NCBI GenBank assembly: GCA_937959115.1 | Contig: CALGAW010000040.1 | Span: forward strand, 1 to 64,000 | Source: an uncultured Saprospiraceae bacterium | Lineage (GTDB): Bacteria > Bacteroidota > Bacteroidia > Chitinophagales > Saprospiraceae | Length of the DNA: 64,000 nucleotides | Direction of reading: 5' to 3' | Shown: piece by piece, positions 52,894 through 61,305 of the stretch | Layout of the letters: every line of letters begins with the position of its first letter | Numbering within the stretch: position 1 is the stretch's first letter | Notes under the pieces: generated by a model | Seen by the model: the letters and a program-made list of their open reading frames with translations, nothing else | Databases searched by the model: none | Told to the model about the DNA's origin: nothing | Program-made: the position numbers and the translations under genes

Positions 52894-55419
52894 TTATTCT
52901 TCGATTTCTTCAGTTGCTGCTTCAACAATTTCTTCTGTTGTTTTCTCTGGTCTAAACTTCCAAACGAGCAAGCCAAATGCCGCTAAAAACAGCAAAGAAA
53001 CGATTAATCCAGGATAGAAAAGTGTTGGGAAATACCGCAATTCGATTTCATGTTGACCTGCGTCGACAATAATTCCAGTAAAACCAATACTCATTAGTTG
53101 AGTAGGGACTTCCTTGCCATCAACGGTTGCTTTCCAGCCTTCATCGTAAGGAATTGTAAACAGTACAGCCTGTTTTGTAGCCAGATTTACTGTCCCGTTG
53201 ATTAGGTTTTGACCATGTCGTTTCATCTTCATCCCAGTCGTTCGTCTAGCATTTACATCTGCTGAAAACACTTGAGGGGTGAGTTGAGCAGGATCACGTG
53301 GAATCGTTCCTAGGTTCATTGGGCGCATTCCATAACCTGTGAAAGCAGATACTTCATTATCCTCTACCACAACACCACGTAGTAAGGCAACTTCACGTGC
53401 AATCTGTGGAAGTTTATTAAATTGGCTCCTAGTTACGAATTCTTGATAGGCCAAACCAAGCGGTAAGGCATTGGAATTTTTATACAAAGTAACATCTCCA
53501 AATGAATTGACTTTAGTGAATCCAAAACCAGCATTTTGTGCTTCCCCTTGCTTGAATTTCATCGTTTTATACTTCACACTAGTAAAGATTTCAAGCAAAG
53601 GTCTATTTCTAATTCCTGCAGCCCACCGCGTCTGTGTTTCATTGGTTGCGTTGATGGCACCAGCGGCTTGTAAAAATTCTATGTAGTATTTTTGATTAAA
53701 TGAATGATAGGAGGAAGTACCATAGTAGCCTTGCATTTTACCATCATTTAAACTTCCATGCATTGCTCCACCAGAAGCATAATTTTTTGTTACACGGAAG
53801 AAGTCTTTATCTGTTGCTTTTACACTTTTAATGGCATCAACTGTATAATCGTTGTAATCCATCTTTTTCTTGTATTCTGCTGCAGTCACTGCCCTTCTAT
53901 TATTCAAAGACGGATAATTGATTGCCAGTAGCTCAATACAAATCAACGCTAAAAAGCCAATTCTAAATGTCTTGTAATTGAGCTTGCCTAACGCTGTGAT
54001 AGATATGAGTACTGCACTAGCAACCAAGAAAAACAAGGCCAACCCGAATTGTCCACCATTAATAACTTTAGCAAACGTGCTATTGGCGTAAAACATCAAG
54101 CCCATTAGGACAATGGCTGTTCCGCCAAGGAGCATCACATTGATATTTTTCAACTGTGGATCCTTGTTCAATACCTTAAGCGCATAGAAGAAAAGGATAA
54201 AACTGATAAACAAAGAGAACGTTCTATAATAGTCTCCAGAAAAGAGCCAGAATGCATTTCTAAACCAAGGAAAAACAAGCGTTAAGACAACAAATAACAA
54301 TGGTAATGCATACAACACTCGCTTCGCAGTAGACAGCTTCCCTGTAAACACCTGTGGGAAGAGCAACAAGGATGGAATACCGATATACAGCATCGGCGCT
54401 TCTAGATAGTTTCTCCAGCCTTTGAAGGCAACTGCTCCTCCAATCAAGTCATTCCCAAAAAAGCGGAGTAATGCCGTTAAATTGTGCGCAGCACCCTCCA
54501 TACCAAACATTGGCTTTGCCATGAGCTTAGCAGATAGTGAAGAATCACCTCCTACCCTTGGACTTTGAAGGATTTCCTGAATATTGCTAAACAGGAAGAC
54601 AGAACTCATTCCAACTCCCAATACGCCAAGTCCTACTATTTTAAGCACAAGAGCGAAAAACTCCTTGGTATCCCAACCATGTTGATCTATAAATCGGAAT
54701 ACTACATAAAGTCCTAGAAATTCAGCAAACAAGAAGAGATCAAAGGGTAATGTGGCCCCAATAATACAGACAAACAAAGGCAACATCCAGTAATCTCGGC
54801 CTTGCATCAATCGTTCAATTGCCAATAACAATAAAGCAAATTGAAGCGCTTGTGTCGAGAATACATACCATCCACAACCAACAATCATAAACCCGGAAAA
54901 CGAGAACAGCAATGCGCCAATTGTCGCCACATAGCTATCATATTCAATCGTTTTCAGGTACTTGTAAATCACAAACCCAGACAGCACGATTTTAAGGTAC
55001 TCCACCCAAGCATAGGCAAACGGGAGCGACTTGCTTCCAACCATGATGTATAACCAATGAAACGGATTTCCTAAACTATGCGGCAATATATTTTGACCAA
55101 GACCTTGCTGGAACGACCATTTCGGTAGGCCATTCGTTCTCACATAATCAGCTAAATGGGCGTATGTCGGATGAAAGATATTAATAGAATCACTTCCGAT
55201 ATCCCTAAACAGGAATAGCTTATTAAACAAAAGGTAATTTGCTAGTATGAGAAACCCAATAACGGCAATTAGCACCAAGGAGAACACGGTTCCGTTTCCT
55301 GTGATCTTTGCATATAAGTCTGCAATGCCTGATGAAGCGGCGGGCGCACTGGAATGTGATTGCTGTTTTCTGGTCTGATTTTTCTTTTTTACTTTTCCCT
55401 GATTTCTCTGTTTAGCCAT
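52894..55419 (-). CDS. YfhO-family membrane protein
   Basis: 841 residues. A basic disordered N-terminus (1-~30) is followed by about twelve to fourteen membrane segments and a periplasmic domain, with PYDEGWKATVDGKEV and LRYFPTLFYPGLIVSLL near the C-terminus as family signatures. The fold is that of GT-C glycosyltransferases; YfhO of Bacillus and Listeria flips or transfers sugars to teichoic acid or lipid carriers. It likely moves a lipid-linked sugar onto a periplasmic or surface acceptor. First gene of the eight-gene run. Confidence 0.9.
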   Translation of the reverse strand: MAKQRNQGKVKKKNQTRKQQSHSSAPAASSGIADLYAKITGNGTVFSLVLIAVIGFLILANYLLFNKLFLFRDIGSDSINIFHPTYAHLADYVRTNGLPKWSFQQGLGQNILPHSLGNPFHWLYIMVGSKSLPFAYAWVEYLKIVLSGFVIYKYLKTIEYDSYVATIGALLFSFSGFMIVGCGWYVFSTQALQFALLLLAIERLMQGRDYWMLPLFVCIIGATLPFDLFLFAEFLGLYVVFRFIDQHGWDTKEFFALVLKIVGLGVLGVGMSSVFLFSNIQEILQSPRVGGDSSLSAKLMAKPMFGMEGAAHNLTALLRFFGNDLIGGAVAFKGWRNYLEAPMLYIGIPSLLLFPQVFTGKLSTAKRVLYALPLLFVVLTLVFPWFRNAFWLFSGDYYRTFSLFISFILFFYALKVLNKDPQLKNINVMLLGGTAIVLMGLMFYANSTFAKVINGGQFGLALFFLVASAVLISITALGKLNYKTFRIGFLALICIELLAINYPSLNNRRAVTAAEYKKKMDYNDYTVDAIKSVKATDKDFFRVTKNYASGGAMHGSLNDGKMQGYYGTSSYHSFNQKYYIEFLQAAGAINATNETQTRWAAGIRNRPLLEIFTSVKYKTMKFKQGEAQNAGFGFTKVNSFGDVTLYKNSNALPLGLAYQEFVTRSQFNKLPQIAREVALLRGVVVEDNEVSAFTGYGMRPMNLGTIPRDPAQLTPQVFSADVNARRTTGMKMKRHGQNLINGTVNLATKQAVLFTIPYDEGWKATVDGKEVPTQLMSIGFTGIIVDAGQHEIELRYFPTLFYPGLIVSLLFLAAFGLLVWKFRPEKTTEEIVEAATEEIEE

Positions 55420-55589
55420 AGGTCGCCGTGTGATTTCATAATGAGATTTCGCCTATAAACTGTCCTATAAAACAGCGAGGCATAAATAAGGGAGTAATAT
55501 TAATATTAATTTAAGAAAATATCTAATTTTTATGGCATGGGTTATAGGGAATGAAGAATATCTAGTAAAGAACAACTTCGTTATTGACT

Positions 55590-56132
55590 TTAATAGACAG
55601 TTGTATTATTATTAATCACTTTCTTTAGTGCTTCAATGTTCTTCACCTCTTGCTTCGTAAACGAATCGGTAAACAAATTCATAACGGCAAACATGGAGCG
55701 CATTAGAATTCCCTTTCCTGCTACTTTAGAGTCTGTTTTAATGGTTGTTACTCCTCCGACTTCTGAGAAGGAAGTTGTTTGATCAAAGCGCATCATTTCA
55801 CTATCAAAACTCAATTCAATATGCTCAGGTGTTTTATAGGAAACAATGGTTTCAATCATCTCAAAATCTGGTTGCCCATCACCTGGATTGACGATAACCC
55901 TGTATTTGCTACCTACTGCTTCTGGTTCTCCGCTGATAAGCTCAATGCTTTTAAATCCTTCCAACCATTCTCCATATTTGGAATCATCCTTATGCACTGC
56001 CCAAGCTTCAGCGATTGGTTTGTTTACAGTGATCTGATGACCATATTGAATGGATGGTGTAAATAAGCCGATCGCAAAGAATAGAAGAATAAGTCCAAGG
56101 AAGAAGAATAGAAGATATTTCAAAATTCTCAT
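55590..56132 (-). CDS. SRPBCC-family protein with N-terminal membrane anchor
   Basis: 180 residues from the ATG at 56132; a further 16 residues upstream are possible but unlikely. A hydrophobic N-terminus (MRILKYLLFFFLGLILLFF) is followed by a START/Bet v1-like fold (NKPIAEAWAVHKDDSKYGEWLEG, ISGEPEAVGSKYRVIV, HIELSFDSEMMRFDQTTSF). SRPBCC proteins bind lipids or other hydrophobic ligands. Location is probably inner-membrane or periplasmic. Ligand unknown. Not linked to the glycan cluster (170-nt gap with no gene). Confidence 0.88.
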   Translation of the reverse strand: MRILKYLLFFFLGLILLFFAIGLFTPSIQYGHQITVNKPIAEAWAVHKDDSKYGEWLEGFKSIELISGEPEAVGSKYRVIVNPGDGQPDFEMIETIVSYKTPEHIELSFDSEMMRFDQTTSFSEVGGVTTIKTDSKVAGKGILMRSMFAVMNLFTDSFTKQEVKNIEALKKVINNNTTVY

Positions 56133-56316
56133 AGTGTATGTTTTTGACTGGCAAGTTAATATAAAATACTGGGACAACAAAAGAGACAGGAGACCAAACG
56201 GCTGAAGTGGGAAAAGCGTTCGAATGTGGGTTAAATCAAAATGAAATAAGAGGAAGGTAAGGCTTACAAAAATGGAAGTCTTAACTGCTGAGGTGATTGC
56301 TAGGAAAGACTAGTGC

Positions 56317-56733
56317 TTAATTGATCCGATTAATCCCTACATAGAATACAAGGAACCACTTCCCTTCTTCAAGTGCAAAATGACGTTCTAGGCCAAAACC
56401 GTTCCCCATATTGATCGATTCTTTGACTTGCCCTTGCTCCTTGACTAGATTTTGGCTAAGGTCTGGAAACGCATCATAATTAATAAGCAAATGCTGCTCC
56501 CAGTCATCCCGTTGCCACCGAAAACGCTCTCCTGTGAACTGTGCTTCCTCTGCAAAGCTAGGCAGCCCTTCCAAGGGAAAGGTGATTCGAGACATCTGGA
56601 ATAAGCTATCGGTGTGAAACCGCTTGTAAAACTGATCAAAGTTCTCTGCTTTATTGCTATGCGCTGGCTTGAACACACTGCAAGAATACAGCAAACTGCT
56701 CACTGCAAACAATAGAATGATTCGTCCGATCAT
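56317..56733 (-). CDS. DUF4348-like lipoprotein, copy 2
   Basis: 138 residues. The lipoprotein signal ends SSLLYSC (Cys18). Residues ~31-55 read FDQFYKRFHTDSLFQMSRIT and continue FPLEGLPSFA, a repeated unit also present in the neighbouring protein, followed by FRWQRDDWEQH and a C-terminal beta strand WFLVFYVGINRIN. This resembles DUF4348 lipoproteins. Its start overlaps the upstream paralogue's stop (ATGA), so it is translated with it. Function unknown. Confidence 0.78.
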   Translation of the reverse strand: MIGRIILLFAVSSLLYSCSVFKPAHSNKAENFDQFYKRFHTDSLFQMSRITFPLEGLPSFAEEAQFTGERFRWQRDDWEQHLLINYDAFPDLSQNLVKEQGQVKESINMGNGFGLERHFALEEGKWFLVFYVGINRIN

Positions 56734-57167
56734 CTTACTGGATTGAGGTCAGCATAATAAATTAGATTCCACGCAGATCCATTGTAGTAAAATCGACGGA
56801 CTAACATGAAGTTTTGGCTGTTGATGATGCGTTCCGTCACCAACACATCTCCCATATCAAATTCACGTCTAAATTCACCTGAATTTGTGTCTACTGGCTT
56901 ATGCATTTGCCAATCTTTCTTTTGCCAATGAAAGGCACTTACGCCATCGTAGATAGTATCAGCAACTGACGGAACGCCTTCTAAAGGGAACGTAATATGT
57001 GACATTTGAAAAACGCTATCCGAATGGAATTTTTTATAAAAATCAATAAATCCATTAGAATCTTCTATGATTTCAGTCTCATGACTAGAAGATTGATCAG
57101 CATCACCTTTACATCCTACTAAGATAAATACTAGGATGATGGACAGGAATTTAACTATTTTATTCAT
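56730..57167 (-). CDS. DUF4348-like lipoprotein, copy 1
   Basis: 145 residues from the ATG at 57167; the TTG at 57176 would add MSQ. The signal ends FILVGC, giving the lipidated Cys. It contains FIDFYKKFHSDSVFQMSHIT and then FPLEGVPSVAD and FHWQKKDWQMHKP, the same unit as copy 2, then WNLIYYADLNPVR. The two are tandem paralogues with about 40% identity over the shared unit by eye. Location is the cell envelope; role unknown. Confidence 0.78.
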   Translation of the reverse strand: MNKIVKFLSIILVFILVGCKGDADQSSSHETEIIEDSNGFIDFYKKFHSDSVFQMSHITFPLEGVPSVADTIYDGVSAFHWQKKDWQMHKPVDTNSGEFRREFDMGDVLVTERIINSQNFMLVRRFYYNGSAWNLIYYADLNPVR

Positions 57168-57234
57168 TTGCGACAATTAATGGAATACTATTAGATTTTA
57201 AAAGCAATTGATCGTTCTATTTTGTTTAAACGCA

Positions 57235-57879
57235 CTAGTTAGCTCTTTCAACGACATAAACAAACATAAAATTGCCAAGTTTTTCAAAAAATACATCAAA
57301 ATTAGCTTTAAAAGCTCCTTTTTTCACAATAGCAGTTGTTCTACCCTTTTCTTCATACTTAAACGGTTTCACATGTAAATGTTGCTTGTAGTCTAACTCT
57401 TTTCTTCCATAAGCTTTATAAAGCGCTTCTTTTGCACCCCAATAGATATGCAGATGCTCGATCCGTGAAGCTTTTCTTAAACTTTTTGTTTCTACTGGCC
57501 GCATGTATTTATGGGCAATTCGTTCGATTTTAGATACGATCTTTTGAATATCAATACCGCAATTAAAATCCTTATCCACGACCACAGCTACCAATTCCCG
57601 ACTATGACTGATCGATAATTCAAAGAGATTTCCTTCCAAATAAGGTTTTCCAAATTCATCATATAAACAAGCAATACGGTGGCCTCCACCAGTTAACTGA
57701 TGAAGGAGCCAACGTCCCACGAGCCATTCTCTGCGGCGATTACCTTTCAAGCCTTGCAGTTTCACCTTTTCCTCCCTAGATAATCGTAGATCGCTTAAGA
57801 AAAAATCTTCTCGCTCCTCCATTTTCCAAATGGCATATGTTGCTGTATCGCTAACGTTTCTTTTTAATAATAATGGCAC
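57235..57879 (-). CDS. 4'-phosphopantetheinyl transferase
   Basis: 214 residues, GTG start. It attaches phosphopantetheine from CoA to a serine of a carrier protein. The Mg-binding motif is GIDIQKI (D110) and the second is WGAKEALYKAYGRKEL (W147, K150, E151), with FELSISHSRE (H92) before them. The size is between AcpS (~125) and Sfp-type (~230), fitting the broad Sfp/Gsp group. It may serve ACP or polyketide/nonribosomal carriers; none is in the window. Divergent from the WD40 gene. Confidence 0.9.
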   Translation of the reverse strand: MPLLLKRNVSDTATYAIWKMEEREDFFLSDLRLSREEKVKLQGLKGNRRREWLVGRWLLHQLTGGGHRIACLYDEFGKPYLEGNLFELSISHSRELVAVVVDKDFNCGIDIQKIVSKIERIAHKYMRPVETKSLRKASRIEHLHIYWGAKEALYKAYGRKELDYKQHLHVKPFKYEEKGRTTAIVKKGAFKANFDVFFEKLGNFMFVYVVERAN

Positions 57880-58004
57880 CTATTTTTAATTATTAATGAT
57901 TAATGATTGATAAAACAAATGATTTCTGGAATGAACTAAAACAATCTTAGATAGTCTAAATTTTCATAACTACGTCAAATGTAGGAATTCTAATAGAATC
58001 CTTC

Positions 58005-58012
58005 TATTTTTG
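58005..58012 (+). promoter_or_regulatory. -7 box (TATTTTTG) overlapping the longest WD40 frame
   Basis: TAnnTTTG match whose last bases lie inside the TTG start of the longest frame (58010), 19 nt before the GTG at 58031. It moves the start to that GTG. Confidence 0.5.
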
Positions 58013-58030
58013 AGAACATATAATTATTAC

Positions 58031-58945
58031 GTGAAAGTAGAAATTTTAAAGGTTAATCGATTTACTGGACATGAGGGATCAGTATATTCACTCTGCAAGG
58101 GAAAAACGGATCATTCCTTTATTTCTGCTGGAGGTGATGGACGCGTGATAGAGTGGGATTTGGATAATCCTGATGCGGCAAAAGTACTCGCCTCTAGTCC
58201 TGAGACCTTGTTTAAGGTATGGTACGATAAGTTTACGCATTCCCTTCTTTTTGGAAATATGAATGGTGGGTTGCATTGGGTCAACCTCAAACAAAAAGCC
58301 AATACCAATAACATCGCAGCCCATAAAAAAGGAGTGTTTGATATTCAGCTAGTAGGAAATCACTTGCTTACCATTGGTGGCGATGGCCAGATCGTACAAT
58401 GGAATTATGACCAACAACGCTCCACACAAAGTATACAGTTTAGCCAAAAAGCGATGCGTGAAATGGCGCATCATCCAACCGTGAATCAGATTGCAATTGC
58501 AAGTAGTGATTATGCTGTTTATATCTTAAATGCGGAAACACTAGAACTTGAGCATCAGATCAATGCAGCACATACCAACTCCGTGTTTTGTGTCACCTTT
58601 ACGACAGATGGCCGTTATTTAATCACGGGTGGCCGAGATGCTCAGATTCGAATTTGGGATGTAGGAGATGGTTATTCGTTGGTCGAACAGATCCCCGCAC
58701 ATCTGTTTACAGTGAATCGATTGCGGTCGCAACCTGGTGGGAAGCTGCTTGCTTCTGCCAGTCGAGACAAAACAATAAAACTCTGGGAAACAGACAGCTT
58801 TAACTTAGTAAAAGTGATTGATTTTCTAAAATTTCAAAGTCATGTCAATTCAGTGAACGACCTACTTTGGCTGTCCGATAATGACTTGATCAGTTGTGGA
58901 GATGATCGTACTATTTATCACTGGAAAATAACTGTTGTAGCGTAG
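58031..58945 (+). CDS. WD40-repeat protein
   Basis: 304 residues from a GTG at 58031 (MKVEILKVNRFTGHEGSVYS). About seven WD repeats form one beta-propeller: for example FTGHEGSVYSLCKGKTDHSFISAGGDGRVIEW, and in the second half GGRDAQIRIWDV, SASRDKTIKLWET and ending SCGDDRTIYHWKI. No signal peptide, so cytosolic. WD40 propellers are protein-binding scaffolds; no partner domain is attached and no operon mate is present, so function is unknown. Confidence 0.88.
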   Translation: MKVEILKVNRFTGHEGSVYSLCKGKTDHSFISAGGDGRVIEWDLDNPDAAKVLASSPETLFKVWYDKFTHSLLFGNMNGGLHWVNLKQKANTNNIAAHKKGVFDIQLVGNHLLTIGGDGQIVQWNYDQQRSTQSIQFSQKAMREMAHHPTVNQIAIASSDYAVYILNAETLELEHQINAAHTNSVFCVTFTTDGRYLITGGRDAQIRIWDVGDGYSLVEQIPAHLFTVNRLRSQPGGKLLASASRDKTIKLWETDSFNLVKVIDFLKFQSHVNSVNDLLWLSDNDLISCGDDRTIYHWKITVVA

Positions 58946-59155
58946 GATTTGAGGACAAACTGATATTGCATTATTGAAGAAAAACAACTAAATTGACCTT
59001 ACCATTATTTACCATCAAATATAATCTTTGTAACAAAAAAGAAGGATTTATATTTCTAAATTGTCTATAATAATGAATATATTGTATTTTAATTCCAAAC
59101 TTGAAACCTAATCATTTGATTGAAAAACTTTTTCTGTTCGTATCAAACCATTACA

Positions 59156-60892
59156 ATGATTAGTACAACTACCCGTTACCTTCTCTTAATTGTGTTCATT
59201 CTGATGAGTTTCTTCGCCTTTTCTCAACCAAGAGAAGTCAAAGTAGCTTATAATAAAGCCGTTCATCATTATAAAATGGAAAATTATGATCATGCGCTTG
59301 TTTATCTAACAGAAGCCGCTGGTCTGGATCCAAATTTTGAACCCGCCTATCATCTAATGGCCATTTGCTACGACAAGCAAAATGAATCAGCCAAGGCAGT
59401 TAAAAGCTACGAACAGGCATTGCGTATTAAACCTGAGCAAGAAAAAGCTTGGTATAATCTTGCCTTGCTTTACGAAGAAGAACAAAAAACAAAAAATGCG
59501 ATTGAAGCCTTAGAAAGAGCGATAGATCTCAATCCAGATTACGCGAAAGCACACAATAAGTTGGGTATATTGTATTCTAGTATCAACAAATCTGATGTCG
59601 CGCAGGCGCACTTAGCAAGTGCACAACAAAAAGGAGCGAGTGCAAACACCGAATACAGCCTTGCCCTTGCCTACTATAAAAAAGAAGACTATAAATTAGC
59701 TTTAGAGCAAGCAAAGTTAGCTGTTGAACGGGAGCCGATTGCCAATACGTTTTACTTACTAGGCATGTGTTATCAAAAGAATGGTAAGGTTAAGGATGCA
59801 CTAGCAAATTATGAGAAATCAATTGAGTTGAATGACAAGCATTATGAAGCTTATATGAGTAAGGGTGTATTAGCCTATAATGAGGAGAATTTTGACGAGG
59901 CCGTTCGTTTGTTTACCAAGACGACAAAACTAAATCCAGAGGATCCTCAATCCTTTAAATTTCTTGGAAGGTCTTATCTATCTAAGCAAGATGGGCATAA
60001 GGCAGTTGAGAAACTTAAAGAGTCTATTGCGATCAAAGATGATGACGGGGAAACGCATTATTATATGGCTCGGGCATTCCAGATGATTGATGATAATATC
60101 ATGGTATCTTATCATTACAAAAAATCTCAATTCCTAGGCTATAGTCGAGCTGAGGAAGGTCGAAAATCAGCGCGCAACAAACTATATAACAAGGCATTGG
60201 TCGCACTACGTAAAGAGAAATACAATGAATCCATTAAAGGGTTTAAAAGTGCCTTGGATGTGGATCCACAAAATCCTAGATACTTGTTTAATTTAGGAAG
60301 AGCTTATGCAGGAGCTGGTCAGGTGGATAAAGCTGTAAATACCATCAAGAATGCTATAGACATTAATCCGCAATACGCTGAAGCACATCTTTTTCTGGGC
60401 AACCTCTTCCAAAACAGAGGAGATTTTGACCAAGCAGCAATTGGCTTTGAGGCCGCTGTAAAACACGGGATCAATGATTCTGAGATGTATAATAATTTGG
60501 GGCATGCCTATTTTTCTGATGAGCAATTAGTAAAGGCCATTAAGAATTTTGAGTTGGCCGTAAGTAAAAGTCCAAAGAATGCGGAGTACAATTATAATTT
60601 AGGATTGGCCTATTCAAAAGATGGAAAATTCAGTCGAGCAATATCAGCCTACGAAAGAGCGATAGCATTGAATGGTAAGTACAAGGAAGCTTATTACAAC
60701 CTCGGTGTCACCTATGAAAAACTAGAACAATACCAAAAGGGGTTAGCCATTGGCGATCAGCTCATCAAATTGGATCCAGACTATGCTAAAGGCTATTTAA
60801 TCAAAGCAGTCATTTACAATAGAATGAATGACGCTTACAATGAAGGCATCTATCTAAAAATGGCTAAGAAAAGAGATTCTAGTATTCGCTAG
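59156..60892 (+). CDS. Secreted or periplasmic TPR protein
   Basis: 578 residues from the ATG at 59156, which starts directly on a signal peptide (ends FFAFSQ). The whole mature part is about fifteen tetratricopeptide repeats of 34 residues, with the A..Y.LG..Y...G....A...Y..A(I)..(N/D)P pattern (for example KAWYNLALLYEEEQKTKNAIEALERAIDLNPDY in two pieces, and EAYYNLGVTYEKLEQYQKG). A superhelical scaffold of this length commonly organises T9SS or outer-membrane proteins. Function unknown. Confidence 0.88.
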   Translation: MISTTTRYLLLIVFILMSFFAFSQPREVKVAYNKAVHHYKMENYDHALVYLTEAAGLDPNFEPAYHLMAICYDKQNESAKAVKSYEQALRIKPEQEKAWYNLALLYEEEQKTKNAIEALERAIDLNPDYAKAHNKLGILYSSINKSDVAQAHLASAQQKGASANTEYSLALAYYKKEDYKLALEQAKLAVEREPIANTFYLLGMCYQKNGKVKDALANYEKSIELNDKHYEAYMSKGVLAYNEENFDEAVRLFTKTTKLNPEDPQSFKFLGRSYLSKQDGHKAVEKLKESIAIKDDDGETHYYMARAFQMIDDNIMVSYHYKKSQFLGYSRAEEGRKSARNKLYNKALVALRKEKYNESIKGFKSALDVDPQNPRYLFNLGRAYAGAGQVDKAVNTIKNAIDINPQYAEAHLFLGNLFQNRGDFDQAAIGFEAAVKHGINDSEMYNNLGHAYFSDEQLVKAIKNFELAVSKSPKNAEYNYNLGLAYSKDGKFSRAISAYERAIALNGKYKEAYYNLGVTYEKLEQYQKGLAIGDQLIKLDPDYAKGYLIKAVIYNRMNDAYNEGIYLKMAKKRDSSIR

Positions 60893-61305
60893 GAAGAAGG
60901 CCGAAGACAGGAGAAGTGTGTTTCGTTTTTCAATTTATTTTTGGCTATTCCTTAACAGTAATTTTCTTGTTTCAGATATTCATTATTTCTTGCGTTATTC
61001 CACTAATTCTAGACAGTGATTGAAGGAAGATCCATTGAGTGTTTGGCTTTCCTACTCTAGTGCATATTTCTTCTTTCCACCTTCGGTCTTCTGTTTCCTT
61101 CTTCTGTCTCTAATCCACCGTCCGCAGAACTAATTTTTCATAGTTGATTCACTCCCTTGCAATGCTCAAGCCAAGTGTATACCTCATTTCCTACATCTGA
61201 TGTAATATTGTACTATTTATTGGATTATTTTAATTGTTTTCAAAAGCGAAACAACCATCATAAGACCTCGTTCAATTATAGAACTAATTAAAGCATTCTA
61301 TAAGC
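60893..61305 (+). other. Gene-free spacer with purine/pyrimidine-rich tracts
   Basis: 413 bp with no coding sequence. A purine-rich tract (60893-60916, GAAGAAGGCCGAAGACAGG...) and a pyrimidine-rich tract (61068-61110) of related sequence lie in opposite orientation. No clear promoter box for the next gene. Confidence 0.5.
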
